This document shows, in pieces, positions 6,453 through 13,233 of a DNA stretch of 15,605 nucleotides. How positions within the stretch are numbered: the stretch's first letter is position 1; each line of letters starts with the position of its first letter. A program made the translations under genes and the position numbers. The notes under the pieces were generated by a model. It made no database searches and was not told the DNA's origin. It was given only the letters and a program-made list of their open reading frames with translations. Location: the NCBI GenBank assembly GCA_030917245.1, contig JAUPVA010000079.1, forward strand, positions 1 to 15,605, given 5' to 3'. This stretch comes from Patescibacteria group bacterium (GTDB lineage: Bacteria; Patescibacteriota; Saccharimonadia; Saccharimonadales; Saccharimonadaceae).

Positions 6453-7169
6453 TTATTCTTGTGTTTTTGGAGCGGCAGGAAGTTCTACGCCTGCTTGGTT
6501 AAGAGCGTCACGAATTGTCGCGTCAAGCGCTTCCTCGGTGTTGTACTTGTCGTTCTCTAATTTTTTGCCATTCAGATAAAAAGTCGGGGTGCCAGTCACA
6601 TTGAGCTTACGTCCCAGGGCAATATCGAAGTTGATCTTTTTATTGATGCGAGCCGATTCACTGTCAAGTTTCGAAGTAAATTCATCTTTCTTGAGACCGG
6701 CTTGGACAGCGAAGTTCGCAAAAACATCGCCACGTTCGCTCGTTGACGCGTTTGACCATGCAGATTGGTTCTCGAATAGGGCGTTATGTACTTCCCAGTA
6801 TTTTCCAAGCTTGCCTGCAGCCTCTGCCGAAGCTGCAGCTGCGCGTGCGTTCGGGTGGATATTAGTGAGGGGGAAGTTGCGGTACACAAAAGCTACCTGG
6901 TCTTTATACTTTTCGGTCACATTTTTGACAATAGGGTGCGCCGAACCACAGCCTGGGCACTGGAAGTCGCCATATTCGACCAGCACTACTTTGGCATTAG
7001 CGTTTCCGTATACGTGGTCTGCTATACCACCTGAAGCTTCTGCAGCCCCTTGAATTTTGTTGGTATCAACACCAGAAACGTCGACACGGTCACGTCCAGA
7101 CCAGACGACGAGTCCGCCAAACAGTAACACGCATACCGTAACAAAAATAATCCATCCTCTACCACTCAT
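6453..7169 (-). CDS. Membrane-anchored DsbA-like thiol oxidoreductase
   Basis: This 238-residue protein has a single N-terminal membrane anchor (about residues 7-24), a short linker, and a DsbA/thioredoxin-fold domain (about 57-225). The active site is CPGC (71-74) in YGDFQCPGCGSAH, and the cis-proline loop is TGTP (Pro195). The alpha-helical insertion between them is of DsbA type (DSBA-like thioredoxin domain). It probably introduces or shuffles disulfides in exported proteins. The start at 7169 was chosen because AAAGGAG (7181-7187) lies 11 nt upstream; the 25 extra residues of the longer ORF run back through the promoter. The partner that reoxidises it (DsbB or VKOR type) is not in the window. 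Confidence 0.9.
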   Translation of the reverse strand: MSGRGWIIFVTVCVLLFGGLVVWSGRDRVDVSGVDTNKIQGAAEASGGIADHVYGNANAKVVLVEYGDFQCPGCGSAHPIVKNVTEKYKDQVAFVYRNFPLTNIHPNARAAAASAEAAGKLGKYWEVHNALFENQSAWSNASTSERGDVFANFAVQAGLKKDEFTSKLDSESARINKKINFDIALGRKLNVTGTPTFYLNGKKLENDKYNTEEALDATIRDALNQAGVELPAAPKTQE

Positions 7170-7197
7170 ATTTGCATTTTCTCCTTTGGTTGTTTCT

Positions 7198-7203
7198 ATT
7201 GTA
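7198..7203 (-). promoter_or_regulatory. -10 box of the DsbA-like gene
   Basis: On the minus strand TACAAT (5 of 6) predicts a start near 7191, giving a leader of about 22 nt that carries the AAAGGAG ribosome site. The -35 position would overlap that of the divergent CBS-domain gene. No clear -35 hexamer is seen. Confidence 0.5.
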
Positions 7204-7215
7204 CTAAAGTTTATT

Positions 7216-7245
7216 TTGAATCGGTAGCCATTGCTCAGGTACAAT
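7216..7245 (+). promoter_or_regulatory. Promoter of the CBS-domain gene, leaderless type
   Basis: TTGAAT (7216-7221, 4 of 6), an 18-nt spacer and TACAAT (7240-7245, 5 of 6) are followed by a 7-nt gap and ATG 7253. There is no Shine-Dalgarno sequence between the -10 box and the ATG. Confidence 0.6.
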
Positions 7246-7252
7246 AAGCCTT

Positions 7253-8281
7253 ATGATAATCTTCCAGACGCTCCTCGCAGTTCTTATATTTGTTGTAGTG
7301 GTACTCGTGGTATCTGTTACTCCTCGGCGATCGCGTTATAGTTCGTTTGAACTAAGTCGTCGTACGAATGTTGGTGATAGTGCCGTTGACCTTGAAGTCC
7401 GACGGGAAGCGGCCTATGAAGATATCGTATCAATCCATCGAGTCTTACAAGCTGTGCTGCTCGTGATATTTGTTGTATGTTTAATTGCTGCTTTTGGCTG
7501 GTTCTTCGGAATCATTACTGCAATTGCCGCTTCGCTCATATATGGGAAAATGGCGGCTGCAAAAGTGGTACATCGCAGGTCGCAGCAATTATACGATCGA
7601 TACGAAGCGGCCATGCTCGCATTTGTCGAACGGTACCGTGATTATTTGTCATGGGTGCGTACGATTACTCCTACTAATCCGTCTCCGAAGCTCGCTTCAC
7701 GGGAAGAGCTTCGAGAACTCGTTGTCCAGTCTGCTGGTGTTGTCACACCAGATGAAGCGGCGCTCATAACTGCGAGTCTAGACTTTGACGATAAACTCGT
7801 GAGCGACATTATGACTCCAAAGAGTGTTGTCGATACGATTAGCCGCACAGAAATTCTTGGACCGCTTGTTCTTGATGACCTTCATAAGACAGGCCATAGT
7901 CGATTTCCCGTTATTGATGGCGATATCGACCATATTGTTGGCATGCTCTACCTTCGCGACGTACTGACACTGGATGGTAGTAAGAAACATACAGCTAAGG
8001 TTGAATCGGCGATGTCGAAGCATGTCTTTTACATTCGACAAGACCATACATTGTCACAGGCTTTGAAGGCATTTTTGAAGACGCACCATCATTTATTTGT
8101 GGTTATCAACGAATATCGAGAAACGGTTGGTATCGTAACCCTAGAAGATACGATTGAGGCGCTGCTAGGTAAGCGGATTCTTGATGAATTCGATGCGCAT
8201 GACGATATGCGTGCTGTGGCTGAACGAAATGCGTCGTCGTCTAAAGCGCCCAATCGATCCGCTGGCTCGACTGACGTTTAG
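7253..8281 (+). CDS. Membrane protein with paired CBS domains, CNNM/CorB-CorC-like
   Basis: This 342-residue protein has one N-terminal membrane helix (about 2-21), a charged stretch, two further hydrophobic helices (about 62-97), a helical linker and two CBS domains (about 183-242 and 252-308). VSDIMTPKSVVDTI (183-196) is the characteristic entry to a CBS pair in CorB/CorC/TlyC-type proteins, and GIVTLEDTIEALLG (293-306) is its usual end. It lacks the C-terminal CorC_HlyC domain; instead a disordered, Ala/Ser-rich tail of about 30 residues follows. The membrane part is shorter than a usual DUF21 domain, so Mg2+ efflux is only a possibility. The stop codon overlaps that of the converging antiporter gene by 4 nt. 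Confidence 0.75.
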   Translation: MIIFQTLLAVLIFVVVVLVVSVTPRRSRYSSFELSRRTNVGDSAVDLEVRREAAYEDIVSIHRVLQAVLLVIFVVCLIAAFGWFFGIITAIAASLIYGKMAAAKVVHRRSQQLYDRYEAAMLAFVERYRDYLSWVRTITPTNPSPKLASREELRELVVQSAGVVTPDEAALITASLDFDDKLVSDIMTPKSVVDTISRTEILGPLVLDDLHKTGHSRFPVIDGDIDHIVGMLYLRDVLTLDGSKKHTAKVESAMSKHVFYIRQDHTLSQALKAFLKTHHHLFVVINEYRETVGIVTLEDTIEALLGKRILDEFDAHDDMRAVAERNASSSKAPNRSAGSTDV

Positions 8282-9969
8282 CCGTCTTGGTGCGCAACAG
8301 CTGTCTTGCCAATGCTAACGATGTGACGTGCTCTAAACGCGTCAAAAGACTTTTTATCGAGACCGTGCCGCTTAATATGGCTGGTAATATACTCCGACCC
8401 TAAGAAGCGAGGCAGGATGACGTATGCAGCGCCATGCTCGTACAGCTCTAAGGCATCTTCGTAAGTACGCGCATGACAGATAAAGGTAATCGAGGTGGAG
8501 TGCCTGTGAAGATAGCCAAGCAGCATCATATTAACCTGCTTATCAATAATAGTGCTCGCAACGAACTTAGCGTGTCCGGCATTAATTTCTTCTAAAAATT
8601 CAGTGTCGGTTGCATCGCCATAAGCATGCCGGATCCCTTGTGATTCAAGGTGCTCAATAACATCTGGGTCGTAGTCGACAATTAGGTAGCGTTCTTTAGT
8701 GTCTCGGAATAAATGAAGGAATTCATGACCACCATGATGGTAGCCGAATAATATTGACGAGTATAAGCCTCTTTTTTGCTTTTGCTCTTTTGGCTTTTTT
8801 CGTTCAAATACGCTCAGCACGCCGTTGAGCTTTTTATATAGTGCATTATCGTATTTCATGAGGTATGAACTAATCCCAATGGTGATGAGCGCAACCAGGG
8901 TAATGATAGTTGCCGACTTATCGTCTACAAGATTCAGCTGCGCCGCCAATACCACCAGAACGATTGAAAATTCACTAATTTGACTAAGGTGAATACCGGC
9001 TTTGAAACTCGTGAGTTTGGTGTATCCCAGGGCACCGAGGCTAATCATGGTAAATAGCGGCTTTCCTATCAAGACAATAGCCGAAAGTAGCAGCGCAGGA
9101 ACCAGTGTGCCTCCGAGATCATCAAAGACAAATCGTTCGCCGAGTGTCACGAAGAACAGGACGATAAAGAAGTCACGTAGAGGCTTTAATCGTGTGCTCA
9201 TTTCGGTGGCATACGGAAGGGAGGCAAGCGCGACTCCGGCAAAAAGGGCACCGACTTCATGCGAAAAGCCAAAGACTCCGAACAAACTAGCGATGCCGAA
9301 GCCCCACGCAATTGCAAAAATAAACAGCAACTCTTGGCTTTTGGCCAGTGTTTTCGCAAACTTCGGAATAAGGTAGGCGCCGACTACGAACAGCAGCAGT
9401 CCTAGCGCGGTTGCTTTACCAATCATTGGCAGCAATTGGCTGGCACCGAGCCCGCCGTTCGCCGACGCGGTAACGGCAACTATAGCAAGCGTTGCGACAA
9501 TGTCGTCAACCAAAATGACGCCGATGGCGATTTGACCATGAAGCCGGCTGACTTCTCGCTTGTCACTCAGCACCTTCAAAATAACAATCGTACTTGAGAA
9601 GAACAGTGCGACGGCCATAACTAAAGCAGTGACGAAGTCGAAGCCGAGAGCTAATAAGGTAGCTAATCCCAGGCCACCGACAACGGTGAGTATAACCGAC
9701 GCGGTAACCAGCGATACCTTGCCGAGGCTTCGAATCACTCCCGCGTTCATGCCGAGGCCGATGATGAAGAGGAGCAGAGCAATGCCAATTTCACTAAAGC
9801 CCTCAAATGCTTCTTTGGCATGAATAACATCTAACACTAGTGGTCCAACGAGAATGCCGGTGAGGATGTAGCCTAAAATCAGCGGCTGTTTGAGCCAGCG
9901 CATCAGGACCGAGATGGCGGCAACGACGACCAGGACAATGCTGAGTTCAGTGAAGATTTCTTGATGCAT
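8278..9969 (-). CDS. Kef-type monovalent cation/proton antiporter (CPA2) with RCK/TrkA-N domain
   Basis: This 563-residue protein has about 12-13 membrane helices (residues 5-372), a basic linker (389-400) and a C-terminal Rossmann domain of TrkA-N type starting SSILFGYHHGG (404-414). Such proteins exchange K+ or Na+ for H+ and are gated by nucleotides or redox ligands bound to the soluble domain. The ion-site motif reads VDDI (154-157), two acidic residues, where E. coli KefC-type proteins have Gln-Asp; this points to the Asp-Asp subtype of CPA2. The longest ORF starts at 10089, but the first 40 residues run back through the intergenic promoter, so ATG 9969 is chosen; it begins directly with helix 1. 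No Shine-Dalgarno sequence is present. Confidence 0.88.
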   Translation of the reverse strand: MHQEIFTELSIVLVVVAAISVLMRWLKQPLILGYILTGILVGPLVLDVIHAKEAFEGFSEIGIALLLFIIGLGMNAGVIRSLGKVSLVTASVILTVVGGLGLATLLALGFDFVTALVMAVALFFSSTIVILKVLSDKREVSRLHGQIAIGVILVDDIVATLAIVAVTASANGGLGASQLLPMIGKATALGLLLFVVGAYLIPKFAKTLAKSQELLFIFAIAWGFGIASLFGVFGFSHEVGALFAGVALASLPYATEMSTRLKPLRDFFIVLFFVTLGERFVFDDLGGTLVPALLLSAIVLIGKPLFTMISLGALGYTKLTSFKAGIHLSQISEFSIVLVVLAAQLNLVDDKSATIITLVALITIGISSYLMKYDNALYKKLNGVLSVFERKKPKEQKQKRGLYSSILFGYHHGGHEFLHLFRDTKERYLIVDYDPDVIEHLESQGIRHAYGDATDTEFLEEINAGHAKFVASTIIDKQVNMMLLGYLHRHSTSITFICHARTYEDALELYEHGAAYVILPRFLGSEYITSHIKRHGLDKKSFDAFRARHIVSIGKTAVAHQDG

Positions 9970-10005
9970 ATAATTTTTATTTATGGTTATGGTTACGTAC
10001 CAGTA

Positions 10006-10011
10006 TGTCAA
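10006..10011 (-). promoter_or_regulatory. -35 box of the Kef-type antiporter gene
   Basis: A perfect TTGACA on the minus strand lies 37 nt before ATG 9969. No good -10 box sits at the standard distance; the nearest match, CATAAA, would need a spacer of about 21 nt. A short direct repeat (CCATAA twice) lies between. The promoter call rests mainly on the -35 match. Confidence 0.4.
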
Positions 10012-10061
10012 AAACACGTCATGAGTGCAATTCACCCCTGGCGAAAACAGGGAAGTGACAG

Positions 10062-10067
10062 TATAAT
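10062..10067 (+). promoter_or_regulatory. -10 box of aspS, leaderless type
   Basis: A perfect TATAAT ends 9 nt before ATG 10077. The -35 position holds a weak TGGCGA (10039-10044). No Shine-Dalgarno sequence is seen between the box and the ATG. Confidence 0.6.
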
Positions 10068-10076
10068 CGGTAAGAT

Positions 10077-11384
10077 ATGACAAGAACACTTATCCGGGAC
10101 ATTCCTTCAAACGTCGGCCAGCAAATTACAATTCAAGGCTGGTTGCATAAAAAGCGCCTGCTCGGTGGACTAAATTTCTTGACGGTCCGCGACCGTTCCG
10201 GCTTGGCTCAGAGCTTGATTGATTCGAAAGATGAGCTTGAAAAACTTCGAGGTCTGCAAATCGGCACCGTCGTAAGCTTTACCGGCACAGTGGTTGCCGA
10301 TGAGCGGGCTCCCGGGGGAGCAGAGCTTCACGATGTAGCCGTTGAAGTGCTGAGTCCGGTGACTGACGAGCCGCCAATCGAAATCGATAAACCAATTTCT
10401 CATAAGTCAGAAAACCTCGATACGCTGTTCGAACATCGAGTATTGAGCCTTCGGAACATGCAGGAGCAGAAGATTTTTAGGATTCGCGGTGCACTAACAC
10501 GGGCACTTCGACAGTACCTTGATGAGAATGAGTTTGTCGAAATCGATACGCCAAAACTTCTTGGAGCAGCAACAGAAGGCGGAGCAGAAGTATTTACGCT
10601 CGATTATTTTGGCAAGACCGCGACGCTCGCCCAGAGCCCGCAGTTTTATAAGCAGATTATGGTTGGAGTATTCGAGCGGGTATATGAAATCGGGCATAGC
10701 TACCGAGCTGAGCCATCTGCCACGACGCGCCACCTGACTGAACTAACCATGCTCGATATTGAGATGGGCTTCGTGGAGACGCACCAGGAAGTTATGGATA
10801 TGGTTGCGAATATGACGAAGCACGCGTTGACGGTTGTCTATGATCAGTTTGGAGACGATTTAAAAAGCCTGAACGCACCCGAACTGAAACTTACCGATGA
10901 AGTGCCGAAATTCACGATTGCCGAAATTCACGATATGTACACCAAAGCGACCGGTACAGACACTACGAATGAAAAAGATCTGATTCCTGACGAAGAGCGC
11001 TGGATTGCTGAATATGCCCGCAAACAACTCGGTAGCGACCTGGTGTATGCAACCGATTTTCCACGAGAAGCGGGTAAGTTTTATCACAAGTTCAAAGACG
11101 AGGGTACGGTTGCGTGGGCTGACTTGCTTTACCGCGGCCTTGAAATCGCTACGGTTCCACTTCGTGAAAACAACTACGATAAGATGATTGAACAAATGAC
11201 CGCCGCTGGACTTGATGTTACTGCTGAAGGCTTTCGTTATTACCTACAGGCCTTCAAATTCGGCTTACCACAACATGGTGGCTGCGGCTTTGGGATTGAT
11301 CGATTAGTCCAAAAAACCATCGGTCTTAGCAACGTCAAGGAAGCGACGCTCTTCCCACGCGATATTAACCGCCTTACTCCTTAA
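10077..11384 (+). CDS. aspS: Archaeal-type aspartyl-tRNA synthetase, probably non-discriminating (Asp/Asn)
   Basis: This 435-residue class IIb synthetase has an N-terminal OB-fold anticodon-binding domain (about 1-100) and a catalytic domain without the GAD insertion and C-terminal extension of the long bacterial form, as in archaea. Visible signatures are QSPQFYKQ (flipping/specificity loop), the motif 2 region YRAEPSATTRHLTELTMLDIE, and motif 3 GGCGFGIDRL (401-410), ending FPRDINRLTP. AsnRS is excluded by the Asp-type QSPQ loop and the ending. In the OB fold His24 (GWLHKKR) and Pro79 (ERAPGG) stand where archaeal non-discriminating enzymes, by my recollection, carry His and Pro and discriminating ones Trp and Lys. 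If so it charges both tRNA-Asp and tRNA-Asn, and GatCAB amidates the latter. The stop overlaps the converging gene by 4 nt. Confidence 0.9.
   Translation: MTRTLIRDIPSNVGQQITIQGWLHKKRLLGGLNFLTVRDRSGLAQSLIDSKDELEKLRGLQIGTVVSFTGTVVADERAPGGAELHDVAVEVLSPVTDEPPIEIDKPISHKSENLDTLFEHRVLSLRNMQEQKIFRIRGALTRALRQYLDENEFVEIDTPKLLGAATEGGAEVFTLDYFGKTATLAQSPQFYKQIMVGVFERVYEIGHSYRAEPSATTRHLTELTMLDIEMGFVETHQEVMDMVANMTKHALTVVYDQFGDDLKSLNAPELKLTDEVPKFTIAEIHDMYTKATGTDTTNEKDLIPDEERWIAEYARKQLGSDLVYATDFPREAGKFYHKFKDEGTVAWADLLYRGLEIATVPLRENNYDKMIEQMTAAGLDVTAEGFRYYLQAFKFGLPQHGGCGFGIDRLVQKTIGLSNVKEATLFPRDINRLTP
10903..10934 (+). repeat. Perfect 16-bp tandem duplication inside aspS
   Basis: TGCCGAAATTCACGAT occurs twice head to tail (10903-10918 and 10919-10934). 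Because 16 is not a multiple of three, the copies are read in different frames (PKFTI then AEIHD). Loss or gain of one copy would shift the frame of an essential gene. Confidence 0.95.
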
Positions 11385-11830
11385 TTGAATAATTTTTCGA
11401 GTTGTCGATAGTCTGACGTTAGTTGAGCAGAATCTTTTATGACAGATTTTACCGTCACGATGTCACGATGGACGAGCAGGTCTTTCAAACAAATAAGAAC
11501 AATAAGCGGAAATGGAGTTGCCCTGGCTTCGAGTAGGCTTTGAACTTTATCGATAAATTGATCGATGTGCTTTGCTTGTTCTTGAGTCAGCGATTGGCGA
11601 TGAATTTGCCGAATAATAAACATGAGAACGACGCGGAGTAGTAGAATCACGAGAGCAACAATTGCGAGCGGCACGAGTAATAGCCACCACCATGGGCTGA
11701 AAAAGTACGCAAGAGCCCAGGTAAGAAGCGCTAAGCCGGCAACAATCACCACAAATATGACTGTAGCAATCTTGAGAAATCGTCGGGCAAGACGGGCGGT
11801 GAGTGCACGGGCAAGGACAATATGTGCCAT
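11381..11830 (-). CDS. Small two-TM membrane protein of unknown function
   Basis: I do not recognise a family for this 149-residue protein. A basic N-terminus (residues 8-20) is followed by two membrane helices (about 20-44 and 47-74) joined by a short turn rich in aromatic residues (SPWWW), then a cytoplasmic helical domain of about 75 residues. ATG 11830 is preferred to the longer ORF start at 11875 because TACAGT ends 6 nt before it, and because the extra 15 residues would run through the divergent gene's promoter and start. It converges with aspS, sharing a TTAA that holds both stop codons. Confidence 0.65.
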   Translation of the reverse strand: MAHIVLARALTARLARRFLKIATVIFVVIVAGLALLTWALAYFFSPWWWLLLVPLAIVALVILLLRVVLMFIIRQIHRQSLTQEQAKHIDQFIDKVQSLLEARATPFPLIVLICLKDLLVHRDIVTVKSVIKDSAQLTSDYRQLEKLFN

Positions 11831-11836
11831 GTACTC

Positions 11837-11842
11837 ACTGTA
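11837..11842 (-). promoter_or_regulatory. -10 box of the two-TM protein gene
   Basis: TACAGT on the minus strand (4 of 6) ends 6 nt before ATG 11830. It lies inside the -35/-10 spacer of the opposing hydrolase promoter. A second possible box, TATAGC, lies a few bases upstream on the minus strand. Confidence 0.4.
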
Positions 11843-11848
11843 GCACGC

Positions 11849-11854
11849 TATACT
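11849..11854 (+). promoter_or_regulatory. -10 box of the hydrolase gene, leaderless type
   Basis: TATACT (5 of 6) ends 9 nt before ATG 11864. No convincing -35 box is visible, and no Shine-Dalgarno sequence lies in the gap. It faces the divergent -10 box at 11837-11842 with only 6 nt between. Confidence 0.5.
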
Positions 11855-11863
11855 ATTCAAACT

Positions 11864-12424
11864 ATGAAGGTACACATACTCTACATTCCCGGACTGGGCG
11901 ATAACTATGATTGGTTTCGCACGTTCTCACTTCGCGGGTGGCGTATGTATGGAGTCGTACCAGTTTTTGTTCCTATCACATGGTCCGATAAAGGAACGTT
12001 TGAATCAAAGCTTGCTTTGGTAAGAGCTGCGGTCCAGGCCACTCCGAAATCAGCACAAGTCGTGCTTATAGGCGAAAGTGCTGGTGCTACTTTGGCACTG
12101 CATGTGGCCAATTCTTCTTCTCGCGTCAAGCGAGTGATTACGCTCTGCGGGGTGGCATCTCGCCACGCGCCTATATCGGCAACTCTACGACAGTCGGTGC
12201 CAGCTCTACATAAAGCGGTATCGTCACTGCCTACGAGTCTGACGGAAGTAGATACTCATAGCATACGAGCGTGGTACGACCCGGTTGTGAATAATCGCCA
12301 TTCGGTTGCCTCGGGGGCGCAAGTTCACACCGTGCCCTTAATAGGACACTTATTCACGATTGGCGTATGCCTCACGCTACTTGCTCCATATCTTGTAGCT
12401 ATTGCAAAAAGCAATAAAAAGTGA
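11864..12424 (+). CDS. Small alpha/beta-hydrolase-fold protein
   Basis: This 186-residue protein has the compact alpha/beta hydrolase plan: a first beta strand ending in IPGLGDN (8-14, oxyanion-loop region), a nucleophile elbow GESAG with Ser72, a likely acid Asp139 (WYDPVV) and a likely base His162 (PLIGHL). It is small for the fold, similar in size to RBBP9/YdeN-type proteins, with no lid domain. Substrate is unknown; esterase or peptidase activity is possible. The start is taken as ATG 11864 rather than 11822: TATACT lies 9 nt upstream, and the shorter form begins exactly at strand 1 (MKVHILYIPG). Confidence 0.8.
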   Translation: MKVHILYIPGLGDNYDWFRTFSLRGWRMYGVVPVFVPITWSDKGTFESKLALVRAAVQATPKSAQVVLIGESAGATLALHVANSSSRVKRVITLCGVASRHAPISATLRQSVPALHKAVSSLPTSLTEVDTHSIRAWYDPVVNNRHSVASGAQVHTVPLIGHLFTIGVCLTLLAPYLVAIAKSNKK

Positions 12425-12430
12425 TATGAT
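12402..12430 (+). promoter_or_regulatory. Promoter of the YtxG/YtxH-like operon
   Basis: TTGCAA (12402-12407, 4 of 6), a 17-nt spacer and TATGAT (12425-12430, 5 of 6) lie over the end of the hydrolase gene. Transcription should start near 12437, leaving a leader of about 37 nt with AAGGGG (12456-12461) before ATG 12474. Confidence 0.6.
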
Positions 12431-12473
12431 AAAAATATACCCATACCTAACATGAAAGGGGTCAGCTAGCTCT

Positions 12474-12692
12474 ATGGACACGAATCTCGTTATTACATTA
12501 CTCACTATTGTGATAATCCTGTTGTCGCTGGTTATCATTGCGTTGCTTGCAGCCGTAACAATGGTTATTATTAAAGTGAATCGTATAGCTAGAAACGTCG
12601 ATGCAATTACCGAAAACATTTCATCGGTAACGCATTGGATGAATCCGGCTAAGGTATTTAGTGAAGCTGTTAAGGCATTTCGTAAACGATAG
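12474..12692 (+). CDS. Small single-TM protein, DUF948/YtxG-like
   Basis: This 72-residue protein has one long N-terminal membrane helix (about 5-33), a short polar helix with the sequence KVNRIARNVDAITENISSV, and a basic end (KAFRKR). That layout matches DUF948 proteins such as Bacillus YtxG, though a match this short is tentative. It precedes a YtxH-like gene by 8 nt and shares its transcript, the same order as ytxG-ytxH in Bacillus. Its stop codon overlaps the ribosome site of the next gene. Confidence 0.65.
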   Translation: MDTNLVITLLTIVIILLSLVIIALLAAVTMVIIKVNRIARNVDAITENISSVTHWMNPAKVFSEAVKAFRKR

Positions 12693-12700
12693 GAGGAATT

Positions 12701-13120
12701 ATGAGTAAGTTACTAAAAGTTGTTGCGGCAACAGTCGCTGGTTTTGTAGCTGGAGTATTAGTCGCCCCAAAAAGCGGTAAGCAGACCCGAGCTGACCTAA
12801 AAGCGAAGGCAGAAGACACCAAGGAAGAAGTGGCTCTTAAGGCACAGCAAGCCAAAGCGGCAGCCTCGGCTGCGGCTGAATCGGTAAAAAAAGGTGCCAC
12901 AAAAGTTGAAGACGAAGCGCGCGGTATGGCAAAAAGTGCTAAAAATTCAGCGACTGTTATGCGCGATGAAGCAGAACGCCTCAGCGCCGAGGCAAAAGTT
13001 CGGGCTGGCCGCGTGGCTGAAGATGCTAAGGCAACTGCTAAGGCGGTTGAGCGAGATGTTAAGCGAACTACTCGTCCGGCTGCAACCAAATCAGCCGAAA
13101 AGCAGAATCCACAGCGCTAA
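12701..13120 (+). CDS. YtxH-like protein with Ala/Lys-rich helical repeats
   Basis: This 139-residue protein starts with a glycine-rich membrane-type helix (VVAATVAGFVAGVLVAPKSG, residues 7-26), the YtxH signature ending in APKSGKQTR. The rest is a long, highly charged Ala/Lys/Glu helix with LEA-like irregular 11-residue periodicity, likely an extended coiled or disordered rod in the cytoplasm. AGGAGG (12691-12696) lies 4 nt before the ATG and overlaps the previous stop. YtxH-type genes belong to the general stress regulon in Bacillus; a stress role here is inference. The last 20 residues are basic and probably disordered. Confidence 0.75.
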   Translation: MSKLLKVVAATVAGFVAGVLVAPKSGKQTRADLKAKAEDTKEEVALKAQQAKAAASAAAESVKKGATKVEDEARGMAKSAKNSATVMRDEAERLSAEAKVRAGRVAEDAKATAKAVERDVKRTTRPAATKSAEKQNPQR

Positions 13121-13151
13121 TCCATATATTTGGCTACTAATAGCAAAGTCT

Positions 13152-13190
13152 AAAAACGAGCGATCATATAGGTGAGATCGCTCGTTTTTT
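13152..13190. terminator. Strong bidirectional intrinsic terminator
   Basis: AAAAACGAGCGATC (13152-13165) pairs with GATCGCTCGTTTTT (13176-13189) around a 10-nt loop. The T-run on one side and the A-run on the other make it usable from both directions, so it should end both the YtxG/YtxH operon and the converging MsrA/MBL operon. Confidence 0.9.
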
Positions 13191-13233
13191 GTACATGCGG
13201 GTATTCTTGCATACTCCGATACTGAGAGAGGTT

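Noticed and set aside
6589..7053. 154-residue plus-strand ORF opposite the DsbA-like gene
   Set aside because: Antisense shadow of a clear thioredoxin-fold gene; its sequence has no recognisable domain or ribosome site.
9969..10089. Forty-residue N-terminal extension of the antiporter
   Set aside because: It overlaps the aspS start and both promoters, and membrane helix 1 begins right after ATG 9969.
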